A DNA stretch of 64,000 nt from Cystobasidium ongulense (GCA_022835595.1 BQUP01000002.1:806001-870000); one strand, 5' to 3'; numbered from the stretch's first letter, positions 24,403 to 35,822 are shown. Made by a program: numbers and translations. Notes: generated by a model from the letters alone, not told the origin.

Positions 24403-26051
24403 CTATCCTTTGATGACTGCTGCTCTGATCTGCAAGCACACATTCAGAATCTGTAGTTCCTCATCTGATCCGTCGTTTAAGCATTTATCAGCTTCTCCCA
24501 TAGCTAGAGCTATGGCAGCCTTTGCGCGCGAGGGAAGTAAGGGATCTAGAATGAGAAGGTCATGTAGCTAGCAAGCAAACAAAAAAACACAATGTAAATT
24601 GCAGATATGTCAGTCGGAATATGGGTAGCATTCATTGGATAGGATGTGAAAAGGAGAAGAAACATACCTGACTTAGGATCTGCCACGCTGAATAGCCTTC
24701 CCTCACGATTTTCTCTACTTCCGTTTTAACTCGCGCGAAACCTCCTTTAGCACCATTTTTAGCACTTGCAAGTCTCACATCTCCTAGATCTAACATTTCC
24801 TCATCCCCATCTCCACTGGCAGTTGTCAATTCCACACCAAGGGCTTCTACTAATTTAGCTAAAGTACGTTCAGGAACTATACCTGCAATTTCATGTAATG
24901 AAAGAGGAGTTATAGGATCATTAGGTGATGAATGTAATTTTGAAGCTGATTGTAAATATGTAATAGCTCGTCGTAGATCACCTTCCGATACTTTGATTAG
25001 AGTATCTAATGATCCTTCAGCATAATGAACGTTTTCTTGTTTGCAAATGTATTCTAGACGGGTTTTCGTGTTCACTTGGTCTAGAGGCTTGAAACGGAAT
25101 TTCGAACAGCGTGAGGTGATGGGTTCGATGATTCTGTAGGATTGTGAGAGAAGGCTTCAGTACAATCCTGAACGGATGTCTGCAAGAAAAACTATCTCGA
25201 CATACCTTGTAACGTAATTGCAGATGAGGCAGAAACGCGTTATACGAGAGTAGGTCTCCATGATACGGCGAAGTGCAGATTGAGCGTCTTGCGTCATTGA
25301 GTCTGCTTCATCAAGGATGATGATCTTGTAAGGTGGAGAAGGGAAGTTGCTGTAGTTGTGGAAGAGAGTCCGTTATGTCAGAAGAAGGCGCACTATGCAA
25401 GTGATAGATATGCCTAAACGCCACTCACGGATCGGGAGGACTGACTGCCGCTTTGGCAAACGTCTTGATCTTTTCTCTCACTACAGAGATACCACGTTCG
25501 TCTGAGGCGTTCAGTTCTAACACTCTGTTTCGCATGAGTTCAGGGCCGAAAAGCTCCCTGCAGAGAGCGAGAATAGTGGATGTTTTGCCTGTCCCTGGAG
25601 GTCCGTAGAACAGCATGTGAGGTAGCTGTGTATAGGGCCATGATTCAGCCAATAGTTCTCGGTATTTGCTGGAGTTAGCTCACATTCGCGCTCCCCAAGG
25701 TCTTCTTCAGGACTGCGGTTGTATGATCCTGCGCTGTCACGTCTTCAATGCTCTTCGGTCTGTACTTTTCGACCCATGGCTGTCGTGCGGGATCTGCAGG
25801 GTAGGCGTTAGTTGAGAAGGATTTAGAGTGGAATCGTGATTGTTACCTGGAGGAGCAGCTGTGCTCTTCACCTTTATCTTGGGAAAGGTCCCATCATATG
25901 GATTGCTTGCTGCTTGTACATCACTCCCTGATGGGAGAGCCGCTGCAGCTTTCTGTCCGGCAGCAGCAGCAGCGGGGGCAGCGGTGTTGGCCTTGGGATT
26001 AGCAGGAGCGGCGCGCTTCAGCCATGCGTCCATGGTGGGTGCAGTCGACAA
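24403..26051 (-). CDS. RFC2: Replication factor C small subunit (yeast Rfc2 / human RFC4)
   Basis: AAA+ subunit of the RFC clamp loader, which places PCNA on primer-template junctions. Minus-strand exons read from about 26051 to a stop at 24405-24403. An Ala-rich N-terminal tail ([14 protein letters not shown]) precedes [20 protein letters not shown], the RFC box II. Next come Walker A ([16 protein letters not shown]), the [15 protein letters not shown] box, Walker B DEAD ([20 protein letters not shown]), sensor 1 ([10 protein letters not shown]), the SRC motif ([11 protein letters not shown]) and the collar domain ending [17 protein letters not shown]. Alignment by eye is closer to Rfc2 than to Rfc3, Rfc4 or Rfc5. 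Two in-frame Met codons, 26051 and 26033, could start it. It is divergent from CCA1. Confidence 0.96.
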
Positions 26052-26304
26052 CGGCGACGATGGTGTTGAAGCAGAATGGCAGTCACTTCATCAGTGCAAT
26101 CAACACGCCTTCAAGTTATACGCGATCGAACAGCTTGCACATAGGATATTGGATACAGAGCAGAGCGAAGGTGAGAGCAGCGATGATGATGACTATCAGG
26201 CTGGCAACACCTTCGTACCCGAGTGTCCTGCTTGCCTCGTCCTCCTCGTGTTTGCATGCGACCACCTTGCCCTCCGCCTAACCATTGCTCGCTGCTCTGC
26301 CTGC
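26052..26304. promoter_or_regulatory. Short divergent promoter, RFC2 (-) / CCA1 (+)
   Basis: Only about 253 bp separate the two outermost start codons, so both promoters must sit in this stretch. No TATA box is visible. A call by position only. Confidence 0.45.
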
Positions 26305-28670
26305 ATGAGACTGCTGGCAGCAACATGCACGACGACTCTCCGTAGACTCGCTGGCACATCACTCCGTACACCCTTCAACCGACACCTCTCTGCTTCTCCA
26401 TCCGCACTACTGGCCAGCATGGAGGCCAGTCCAAGCGAGAGTCCTGCGGCTGGCAGCTTCAAAGTTCCTGCAATCCAGCTTGAAAACAGAGAGACCGCCG
26501 TCCTCGACCTCATCAATGGCTTCACAGAGCACCTTGCACAGACACGGCCAGACCTCCCGCTTGTCGAATGCCGTGTCGCTGGAGGATGGGTAAGAGACAA
26601 GGTGGGTCGTCGTTTTTTTGCAGGAACTGCAACTACTTGCGCTGAAGAGCACGGCTTATGCGATAATCATCCACCACTTCGAATTGCATTGCACGGTCTT
26701 AGCTGCTGGGAATGGTCTCTGAAGATTTGGATATATGCATCTCCTCGCTAACAGGACATCACTTTGCGACTCTTCTGGAAATCTACATTCAAACCGTTTA
26801 CACCACTACCGACTCTGGTAATGCGGCAATCACAAAAACAAAGATTGCAAAGATACAAGCAAATCCAGATCAGTCGAAACATTTAGAAACTGCAAGAATG
26901 CATGTTCTTGGAATGGAAGTTGACCTCGTACAGCTGAGGAGCGAAGAATATGCAGATGGAACATCGGATGCTGAAGGTGGTTCTCGCATACCGACAAGTA
27001 TAGTGAGTACACGATATACAAAGGGACAGAGTAACCTTCATTTAGCATAGTCTCCTGCTCCTGCAGAAATTCGGCATGCCTCTCGAGGATGCTCTGCGGA
27101 GGGACATCACCATCAACACCCTATTCTACAATATTCACACCAGACAAGTAGAAGATTGGACGGAAAAGGTCAGCTTGAACGAAACTCTTTCCCTGACAGC
27201 CCGTACTGACCACCTTTACAACTGTATTACAGGGTCTGTCGGATCTCCTCTCCTCCTCACCACTAATTCGAACACCTCTTGAACCGCTAAAAACTTTCCT
27301 GGACGATCCACTTCGTATATTGCGGTGTATCCGCTTTGCAAGTCGTTTCAATTTCCCTTTAGACGCAAACATCAAACCTGCTGTAGAAGATGAGCGAGTC
27401 AAGGTAACAACATCAAGTATTGCGCTGGCTGAGACTGAAAATGACTGACACTTGATGTGTTCTACCAAACTCAGAGAGCCTTCTTGAACAAAGTCAGCAA
27501 GGAACGGATAGGTGCTGAGCTTGAAAAGATGCTCAAAGGTGGGGTCGTACAGTTCCAGCACGCCGACAATTAAAGTCTGACCTACCTATTTGATGTCTAA
27601 ACTTTCTCCTTCAGCCCGTGATCCTCTACTCTCCCTTCAATTAATCAACCACGTATCCATGTACGACGATATCTTCTCCGCTCTTTCATCAGCCCAGGAA
27701 GCAAGTCCGCTACCTTCCGATGCACCAGAAAGAGCTCTAGCAGCATGTCAAGTCTTATCTGACATTGAGAAAGGTACTCTCAACACACCAGGAAAACTCA
27801 ACACGCCTTTGCTAAACAAAGTTGCTAGAAGACGCTTGTATCTGGCTTTGTTCCTTGATCCTCTACGTGGCCTAACCTATACTGAGAAGAGGAAAGAACT
27901 GCCATTAGTCGAAACTGTGATAAGGGATTCAATAAAGGTAATGCACCTAATCCATAGAGGGGAGATCATGACCTAACTGACGAGATCTATGGGAAAATCT
28001 AGCTATCTGGGAATGATCGCTCGTTCGTCCAGCATATACACGCCGCATACTCTAAGCTGTCGATAGATACACTACATCGCGTAGCAGCCTTGAGGGGTGC
28101 TCCTAATGAACGGTCAACTATCGGCTTCATACTCCGTGATATCGATGTACATAGCCTCGGTGACGCATTGGAATGGAGAACGTCGGTTTTATACGCACTG
28201 GTGATAGAAGTCGCCTCTCATCCAGGTAAGCTTTCTCAAATCCCGCTTAGTCGAATTTGACATATACTGATAAAACACATGTCACAGAAACTCGAAATGA
28301 GATCATTCAAGCCTACTCGCAATTCGTTGATCGTATAGAAGAGCTTCGTCTCGATACTCGAGCTTTCGAAAAGTCAAGGCTAGATGTAAGTTTAGCGGAC
28401 CGATCACTCATCACTCTGACTAATACTGACAATGCCATCGTGTTTGCTCTCCAGGGCATGGAAACCATCAAGTTACTCGGTATCAAACCCGGGCCCATCA
28501 CTTCAGTTCTACTTCACGAAGTTGTTGAATGGCAATTGGACCACCCTGATGGAACAAAAGACGAATGCAGCGAATACATCAAAGGAGAATGGGCAAGCGG
28601 GAAGATCGTAGCACCGCCTGTGGCACCGAAAATATCCAACAAGAAGAGCAAATCACATTCGGAATCATGA
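26305..28670 (+). CDS. CCA1: tRNA CCA-adding nucleotidyltransferase
   Basis: Class II nucleotidyltransferase that adds the 3' CCA to tRNAs in mitochondria, nucleus and cytosol. Nine or ten exons. The opening residues MRLLAATCTTTLRRLAGTSLR are rich in Arg, Leu, Thr and Ser with no acids, a mitochondrial presequence; a second in-frame Met at 26419 (MEASPSESPAAG) would give a form without it. The head domain has VECRVAGGWVRDKLLGM followed by the metal-binding EDLDIC (DxD). Motif B follows in PLEDALRRDITINTLFYN and QVEDWT, and the template-reading region in DDPLRILRCIRFASRFNF. The body and tail exons include LHRVAALRGAPNERSTIG. It ends in a basic tail (KISNKKSKSHSES). All core motifs are intact. 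Confidence 0.95.
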
Positions 28671-28843
28671 GATTCGAGTTTGAAATTAAGCAGGCACCAG
28701 CTAGATTGCAATACTAGGGGTGTAACGATGTAACGATGAAGAAATTACAAATGAACGAGTTGAGCATACGATAGTACAAGCAACGATGATGCATAATTCT
28801 ACTTAGAACGATAAACTTTTCATATTCTGTTTAAGCAAAGGCG

Positions 28844-31259
28844 TTATATCGCCAGACCTCCGAGCTGACTTGCTAAAAGTGCAGGTCCTGCTGTCTGCAA
28901 GGCTTTCTTAGCCTTCACTTCAGCCCACTCAGCAGCGACGAGCTTATTGATTTGTGTCATAGACAATGATGGCTGCTCGATCTTGATTCTTTTGAAGGCA
29001 CTCTGTTTTGGTGACGTCATCAGTATAGTAAAAAGCGGCTATTATTGAACCTTTTCATCGACGCACCTTTGAAAAAATTGCCCATTCGCTTTCTTTCCTT
29101 GGCGTGCCCGCCGCGCCGGCAGCAGGCACTACAGGTTGACCGTTCTTGTCCAGACGAACCAGGCGGCTCGAGCATCCTCCGCAAGCGTGCCTTGTCGGGT
29201 CAATCGAATTGGAGTGTCGCCCATAGATCTTCCCACATACTGCTTGTGTGCACTGCCATTGATACTTGAAGGCTGAGGCAGATAGTCAGATGTTAGTATA
29301 GGACTCGCTGACCTCCTCAGCGTCCAGCTTACCGATTTCATAGCTGTGTTTAGTTGTGACTTTTATATCATGCCTAGCCCGCATTACCTTGCGACCCCTG
29401 CATGTATAAGTTCAGACGCTGCGGCGACCATTGCACTTGAGAACGAGACTCACCATGATTTGAAAGCCGGGCCGTGTGCAGGTTTCATTTCTTGATCCAC
29501 AGCCCACGCTGCAACGTGACACAGTTCATGGGCGAGTGTGCATCGAAGCTTCTCCTCAGAATCTATCACTTTGATTGAAAGTTCTATTTCCGCTCGATGT
29601 GAGGTGGTGTTGGTAGTCTTATTGGTAGTTCTACAAATCTAGAGTCAGAAATAGCCCGATCCTACTGACTGAAGCTAGTACTCACTTTTTCCAGTTGGCT
29701 CTGCCAGCCGTTGTATTTAAGCGGCCATTCCAGACTACTGTCAAATCTTCGGGTAGTAAATTGTTGAAGACACTTGAGTTCAACTCTTCAATGAGGTTCA
29801 TAGCGAGCTCATCGCGTTGTTTGACAAAAGGATTCGCCTTTCTCGATGTACGGGGAGTAGAGGGAGCCGCTACAGGTCGGGGCATTTCTAGATTAGGTAC
29901 TTTGGCTTTAGCTTTGATTGAGCGAACCTAACAAGTCAAGGGATGATTCAGCCGCAATCAGCCGCAAAGAAATGAGAAAGCTATCAACCGTCATATTAAA
30001 CGTACCTCGCTCTTGCCCACTTCGTTCTCGGTCGTTCTGGGAGTAGTCGGCAGGATGTGCTTCTGGACATTTATGCTTCTGACTGGTGTGTTACCAGTAC
30101 CCGAGAGAGGTAGGGGAGCAAGAACAACGGTAGACGGCTTGACGATATTCTTAACTTTGTTTGCAGTCGGATTCCTGCGGACATTATGTCAAGTGAAGAT
30201 CTACTGACTGGTAATTTCAAGTCCAAGCTTACCAGGTTATGACACCTGCTGCACCATCGTATTCACTATCGCTCGAGTCAATTTCTATTACCCGGCGTAC
30301 CGGTGCAGGCTTCTTGACGGTTGCCTCCGCCTCACTACTTTCGCTGTCGGAATAGTCGGCGAAAGAGACCTCCTCCGCTAGCTCGTCTTGTTCCTCAGAA
30401 GGTTCTTCATTGACAAAAGAGGGCGTTCTAGAAGGTGAGCGACTTCTTATAGGCAACGGGGGCGGGTTCACATCGTCTTCACTATCTGAAATGGTGATGA
30501 TCGTGATACGCCGTTTCTTCCTGGCTTTCTCCTCTTCTTTGGCAGTCTTCGGTATCACAGGGAGGTGCAAATCAGACGCAGATCCGCGTACTGACTCAGT
30601 GATTGCAGAGCTGTTTGGGAGGCAGTGTCTTGATTCAGTCACGTGCCTCATTATCGTTAAGAAGGATAACCCGCTCACAATATCGGTGGTGCAGCAGCCT
30701 TCGCATGGCCTGGCCGGGGTGACGAGGGGAAAGAGGAATGTCTTTCTTGGGTCTCTCGCTCCCCAAAGAGATCCACCTGTGTATGAATCGGAGGCGCAGC
30801 GGTATGCTCTTGCGAACTTCCGGCTTGAGCGCTTTCCGAGACGCTCGCAACTCTCTGTGTCGAGCTTGCAGCAGGCGCGCGTCGAGTCTTTGTCGCCTGT
30901 ATAGCATTCACTGGTATAGATACTTGAGACCCTTCTACCAAGTGTGCAACCGCTTTGCTAGCTGAGCCTGTCTTCAACGGCGTCGATTGGGGTTTTTGTT
31001 TACTCGAAGTGGATGCAAGACCGAACGCATCTGTGAAAGTTGTATTGCCGATGATCTTGGTCTTGCTAGTACTTCTTGAGATTGGCTGAACAGCTGTCGT
31101 ACGCAGCTTAACCTTTGCCTTCGGTACTATGGCCTCCTCTGCCGGGTCGCTGACAGGCGAACACTCTCTTGTGACGCTGGTGACGGCCAGCTTTTGATGC
31201 TGCAACCGAGAGACGATAGCTGACAGCGATGGCAGCTCCTCATCGCTGTCTGTATCCAT
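28844..31259 (-). CDS. GCNA/ACRC-like SprT-family metalloprotease with SIM motifs
   Basis: Nuclear protease of the SprT family, likely a fungal GCNA/ACRC protein that removes DNA-protein crosslinks. Minus-strand exons run from 31259 to a stop at 28846-28844. The first ~350 residues are acidic and Ser-rich, with two SUMO-interacting-like stretches: ITIITISDSEDD and VIEIDSSDSEYDG. The SprT domain begins RDELAMNLIEELNSSVFN and carries the catalytic zinc motif AHELCHVAAW (HExxH) with a later His in PAHGPAFKSWG. A zinc-ribbon follows: YQWQCTQAVCGKIYGRHS and HACGGCSSRLV. The C-terminal segment SAFKRIKIEQPSLSMTQI...EWAEVK is HMG-box-like, as in fungal GCNA homologues. The overall order (disordered SIM region, SprT, zinc ribbon, HMG-like tail) supports GCNA rather than Wss1 or Spartan. 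Confidence 0.9.
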
Positions 31260-31581
31260 GTTGAATCAACTCGAGCCCCATCAAGCGTCCGCCTTCCAGA
31301 TTCGCAGAAGTCAAGCAACAACGGCAGCCAAATCCCAATCTCGAGCAAAGTGGCAAGAACAAAAGCAAAGAAGCCTGGCTGCAGAAGGCGCAATAAAACA
31401 GATAGATGAAGCGTATGAAGAGATGAGAATCAACGGCCTGCGCTGGTTGCTATTATTGCTTTGATATGCTCTATGATGTAAACGGTAACTATAGCAACAA
31501 ATGGTACTTTGATTTCTACTAAACTGTCTATTAAGGATGTCCGTACAAACCGACACTGTAATGCAATCTATGATGATCTGA
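31260..31581. other. Gap between aspartic protease stop and GCNA-like start
   Basis: 322 bp with the GCNA-like promoter and the protease 3' end. No additional gene seen. Confidence 0.5.
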
Positions 31582-34436
31582 CTAATCCGTACCATCCTCC
31601 TTCTTTTCCGCGAATCCAACTGCATTCTGGTCAAAATCAAATGTGGTGTACACATTCTTCAAGAACGAGTCGCCCATGATCCAAGAATTGACACCGACGT
31701 CCATGCCTACTACAGATCCGACGCATCTGTGCGAGCCGGAAGCCGTAGAGCCAAGATTGAGTGTATCTGCATCCATCTCCCACTTCTTGCCTCCGAAAGC
31801 AAAGCTTACATCTGGTACGCTGTCGCAAGGGAAAGTGTAGTAGCCGCCAGCATAAGGTTGAGAATCTGGTACCTTGCTCCAGAACGCTTCAGCTTCTGCA
31901 GGGGGAGCGACTACAACTGTAGTGCCTGTGTCGATGATAGCATAGAAGTCTTCATTTGCTTTGTTGTTGTCGACGAAAGCATCACCTTCGAGTACCCAGT
32001 AGCTTTCTGAAAGTACATCATGCCACTCGACATCCCCTTGATACTTGTCCGAATTTGCTCCACCGAGGTAGAGTTCTGAGCCAGACCCAGAATTGAGCGA
32101 AAAGGAGAATTGCGGCTTTGCGACGGCTCCATCTTGCATAAGAGTTTGGAAGAATGGCTTTTCTTTCAGAGTCGAAATGCTTTCGTAACCCATTCCCATT
32201 ATACCATCTTGAGGGTCATCTGCGAATGAGTTCGATAGTTCCGTAGCGACACCGATGGCTTGGTTTTGAGCTGTTACTCCGCCAACAGTGACTGTGTCGG
32301 TATAGATTTTGCCCTTGGTTGAACTGCCATCGCCGTATTCGATATCGAGAGAACCGCTCTGCAACTTGGAAGAGGAGGATTCCGCCGGATTGTACTTGTT
32401 GTGGCTTGCACAAGCACTTGTATCACAGGAAGATGATGGAACCCATGTATCGGCAGATCCAGTATCAAAGTCGAGAACAAAGTCTTGTGCAGGAGTACCG
32501 ATCTTGACGGGACCTGCCCAGAGCAAATCATCGTTGTAGCTTTTGAGGCTGACTCCAGCTCGTCGATTACCCCTGGTCAGACTGAGCTTCTCTTGTCTCT
32601 TGGCAAGATGATCTTCTTTCTCGGCCAATTCGTCTTCATTGAGGCGCTCACTATTGAACAGCGGCTTGCCGGTTCGCTTTTGGTAGGCTATAGCACCTTT
32701 CTGATATTTAATGCTGATGTGATCAAGATGTGCCTAATAGAACGCAAGATGAGAGTTAGTTATTTGTAGATGGCGACATCAAAAGAAAGTGAGCTTGCCT
32801 GGGCTTTGTCCATATCAACTACACCATCCGTCTTCAAAGGCGCACCAGCTCTCTTGAATAGCGGAATGGCTGTTCCGACATTCTCGCTAGCTTGAGAAGA
32901 GGAAGCCTCTTCGACCTGTTCGCTTGACTCTGCTTCAACATCTGCAATAGGTTCGACGGTGGGTGCGGCGATGAAGGCCTTTCTATTAGGTAGCGAAGAG
33001 GGATCTAGAGATCGTCTGCTTCGGCGAAGAGCTGCAGCTGGAGGAGCGTCTTCATCTTCTTCAACTGATTTCTCCTTGACCTTGGACTCTTTCGGCTGGA
33101 TGAAAGCTTTTCTGTTAGGCAAGGAGGAGGGCTCCACGGACCGTCTGGCTTGTAGCAGTGCAGCGGGTGAAGGTGGTGTAGCGACATGCTCAACTTCTTT
33201 GACCGATAATTGTTCGATCTCTAAATCGTCAGGATGAATGAAGGCTTTCCTGTTGGGTAGAGAAGCAGGATTGAAGGTCCTTCTGTCCAGAGGAGCGGCA
33301 GGAGCGGGAGCGGGAGGGAATGTATAAGCTTTAGCAGCGATTCTAGAAGCTGATTCTTCGAAGTGAGCTGGATCGGGATGAATGAATGCCTTTCTATTGG
33401 GTACGAAGAAAGGGTTGAAATCCCTTTTCTCAGCTGCTGGAGTAGCTGGGAAAGTGTAAGTGCTGAAACTTGGAATATCATGCATCGTAATCTTGATCTC
33501 GGCATCTTCAGCTTCAGGTGCTACATAGGCTTTGCGATTTGGAAGGCTTGATGGGAGAACCTTAGGGGCGGGAGTATCGCGCTTCTCGAGCTCATCTTCT
33601 CGGGGCACGATGAAAGCCTTTCGGTTTGGAAGATTGACAGGGAGGACTTTAGGTGCAATTGCATCGCGCTTCTCTACATCTTGTGCTTGAGGAGCAATGA
33701 AAGCCTTCCTGTTAGGTAGGTTGACAGGAAGCACTTTCGCTTCCTCTACATCCCGTCTCTCAACCATCTCTTCTGGCTCGGCGACAAAGGCCTTGCGATT
33801 GGGTAAAGAAGCAGGATTGACTTGAGCAGGGCCAGAAACGGATCGTCTTTCGGGAGTAGTCAATCCAGAAGGCGTCATTGATCTCTTACGAGCTGCCACT
33901 ATATCAGCTGGATTGGCCAAACTGCTTCGTCGCAGAGGTTGGTTGCCAGCATTATCGATGAGGGATCTCTTCCGAGCAGCGAAGATATCGTTTGCTACTG
34001 AGCTGCGACGAGACTCTTCTGGTGTACCTGGTACGGATAGGCCGCCGTCTGCGATTGATCTTCGGCGCGAGTTGGCGATGTCTTGTGGAGCTGCCAAGGA
34101 GGATCTTCTAGCAGGCGAGGAGGCATCAACGACCGAAGAGCGTCGGCGGGCATTCGCGATATCCATAGGGGAAGCACCGGAGCTTCGTCTAGCTAGATCT
34201 CCAGAAGCATCGGGAATGAGTGATCGTCTACGAGATGCCATGACATCCTCGGCAGTTGAACCTCGTCGAGAGTGAGAAAGTTCCTCGGTTGTCGAACCTC
34301 GGCGGGAAGGAGGACCAGAGCGTGGTGCCATGTCATCGTCTACAACCGAGCCTCGCCGGATAGGAGCAGCTTGGGTGTGACCTGCAAAGAGGACGGCTGC
34401 TGTAAAAGCTGTAGAAACGAGAGTAGGAGTGTGCAT
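31582..34436 (-). CDS. Secreted A1 aspartic protease with a long dibasic repeat region (KEP-like)
   Basis: Two exons, 34436-32799 and 32733-31582, together 929 residues. Residues 1-23 are a signal peptide ending at an Ala-Ala-Pro site. Residues about 25-200 hold some 13 copies of a short RR(R/S/G)S unit; residues about 205-490 hold eight copies of a PNRKAF(I/V) unit, each generally preceded by a KR or RR dibasic site. A normal pepsin propeptide (AHLDHISIKYQKGAIAYQ) follows, then the mature protease. Both catalytic aspartates are present, in DFDTGSADTW and AIIDTGTTVV, and Cys pairs lie near SSSCDTSAC and in FPCDSVPD/HRCVG. The intron between the exons has a GC donor (GCAAGC) and removes it in phase 0. 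The second exon has no ATG before the protease, so it depends on the first for secretion. The protease call is firm; the peptide-precursor reading is inference. Confidence 0.88.
32960..33830 (-). repeat. Eight PNRKAF repeats within the protease gene
   Basis: Protein-level tandem repeats. The constant core is (S/N)LPNRKAF(I/V), with one FV and one KAY variant. Spacing is about 25-45 residues. The first four units are the most alike (APKVLP..LPNRKAFIAP plus an acidic stretch and KRD); later units diverge. KRD, RRD, RRS or RRT precedes most copies. Confidence 0.9.
33840..34360 (-). repeat. RRxS repeats within the protease gene
   Basis: About 13 copies of (S/A)RR(R/S/G)S spaced 10-20 residues, with intervening acidic or Ala/Pro-rich linkers such as PQDIANSRRRS. 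Distinct in sequence from the PNRKAF block but also punctuated by dibasic pairs. Confidence 0.85.
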
Positions 34437-35364
34437 CTTGACTTGTTGAAGTTGAAGGAAGGTGTCTTGAGTGTCTTGAGTTCGAGAGGTGTCGAGTATT
34501 CACTGAATCAACTTCAGAAGATGAGAGATTGATAGAGTTGGCTAAAGATGTCCAGGAAGAAGACCGGCTTCGAAGAGGACTATAGAGAAGTATGAATAGA
34601 TAGCTGGATGTGGACGTGTAAAGCGCGGCTTCAGTGGATCAAGTGGAAGGTGTTGATGGGGGAAGAGAGAGAAGAAGAAGCGACAGTCTTGACTCAGAGT
34701 TGCTTCGTCAGTCGAGTCCTCGCAGCAACAATACGAGCGACCTCTCTCGTTTCGGCAGGTCTTGGATAGGGCTATATCCTTTCCAAGTGAGTTCCGCATT
34801 TGCACGCACAATACCCCGTGTAAAGTGACGTCGGGCGTCGCGGACAGCACGATAATTCGTGTATTGTATTGCCAATTCGAGAGCGATAGATGTCCCATTA
34901 CAAATTGAGTGCCTGTTCAAACAGGAAGGTAGGAAACAGGAACAATTGTACCTCGAGGCCCAGGGCAGCGGTGGATGATCGACCATTTCCGCAAAAGGCA
35001 GAAGAGGCGGGGCGTGGCTTTCTTCGCAGGCACAGGGACGAGGAGAGCGAGAGGAAAGCTGGAGTGATGGATGGACAGCAACGTGGTGGGTGCAGTGTGC
35101 CTGATGCGAGAGTCGCTTTGCTGCTGCTATTGTAGCGTCCATGCTGTGCTGTGTCTGCTGTTCTCGATATCCATATTCTCGATCACCACCTTCATACACC
35201 TTCGACAAAGATGGATGGAATGGCAGGACGAGCATTCGCAATGATGAGAAGGTGCAGCAGCTTGCCATCTCTGAATTATAATGGTGACATTGATGCGTGT
35301 ACTGCCGAGATAATTCGACTCGTTGATGCGTTGATGCGCTCATTGGCGAATCTCTCGTCCTGAT
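34437..35364. other. Upstream region of the protease gene
   Basis: 928 bp. It contains the protease promoter and the 3' end of the glutaredoxin-like gene. A 211-codon minus-strand ORF at 34708-35343 spans much of it but has a Cys/His/Ser-rich random look and no recognisable domain, so I do not call it. A pyrimidine-rich stretch lies just before the protease start. Confidence 0.45.
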
Positions 35365-35822
35365 TCATGATTGTTGCTGCTGGCCTCCAGCCTCGCGAAT
35401 GAGGCCTTCCAGCTTGTCGAGGTCGACGCGGTGCTTCATTACTTGCTTGCCATTCAGATGGAGGACCGGTATGTCGTACTGCAGTAGTCACGCGGATGAT
35501 TTGATGTCAGCCCTGGTGCCCTTTGAGCTGCTCTCGAAGAGCCAACTGCAAACGCACCTGATAGAGTCGCCTCCACTTCTTCAAGCTGGGATCCATGTCT
35601 TTCTCTCTGATGTTGACTGTTTCAAGCTCGAATTGAAGGCCCTGATAGTACTCACAGTCAGCCCTTGCGATGGCAATTTCGCACTCTTTCGACGAAATAG
35701 TCGCTCACCCTCTTTTGCCTCAGCTCCATCAAAGCTTCCTTCGCAACGTCGCACAGGCTGCATTGCGGGCCTGTATACATCGTCAAGCGTGGGAGTGTGC
35801 GAAGGAGCGCTGTGGCTCGCAT
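35365..35822 (-). CDS. Glutaredoxin-like protein (DUF836 family)
   Basis: Small thioredoxin-fold protein of 103 residues from three exons (35822-35709, 35641-35558, 35478-35365). It has a basic N terminus (MRATALLRTLPR) that could be a short mitochondrial signal. The redox site is YTGPQCSLCDVAKEAL, a CSLC (CxxC) on the first helix, as in the glutaredoxin-like DUF836 family. The cis-Pro region is QYDIPVLHLNGKQVMKHRVD, again typical. Fungal members are uncharacterised; a disulfide or metal-binding role is inferred from the fold. Too short for the usual ORF threshold in any single exon. Confidence 0.88.

Noticed and set aside
32760-34436. Treating the repeat region as a separate gene from the protease
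   Set aside because: The protease exon has no ATG or signal peptide and the GC-AG junction restores a perfect phase-0 propeptide, so a single gene is more likely. Listed as testable above.
34708-35343. 211-codon ORF on the minus strand upstream of the protease
   Set aside because: No domain, no intron pattern, composition rich in Cys, His and Ser as in random frames, and it occupies the expected promoter.
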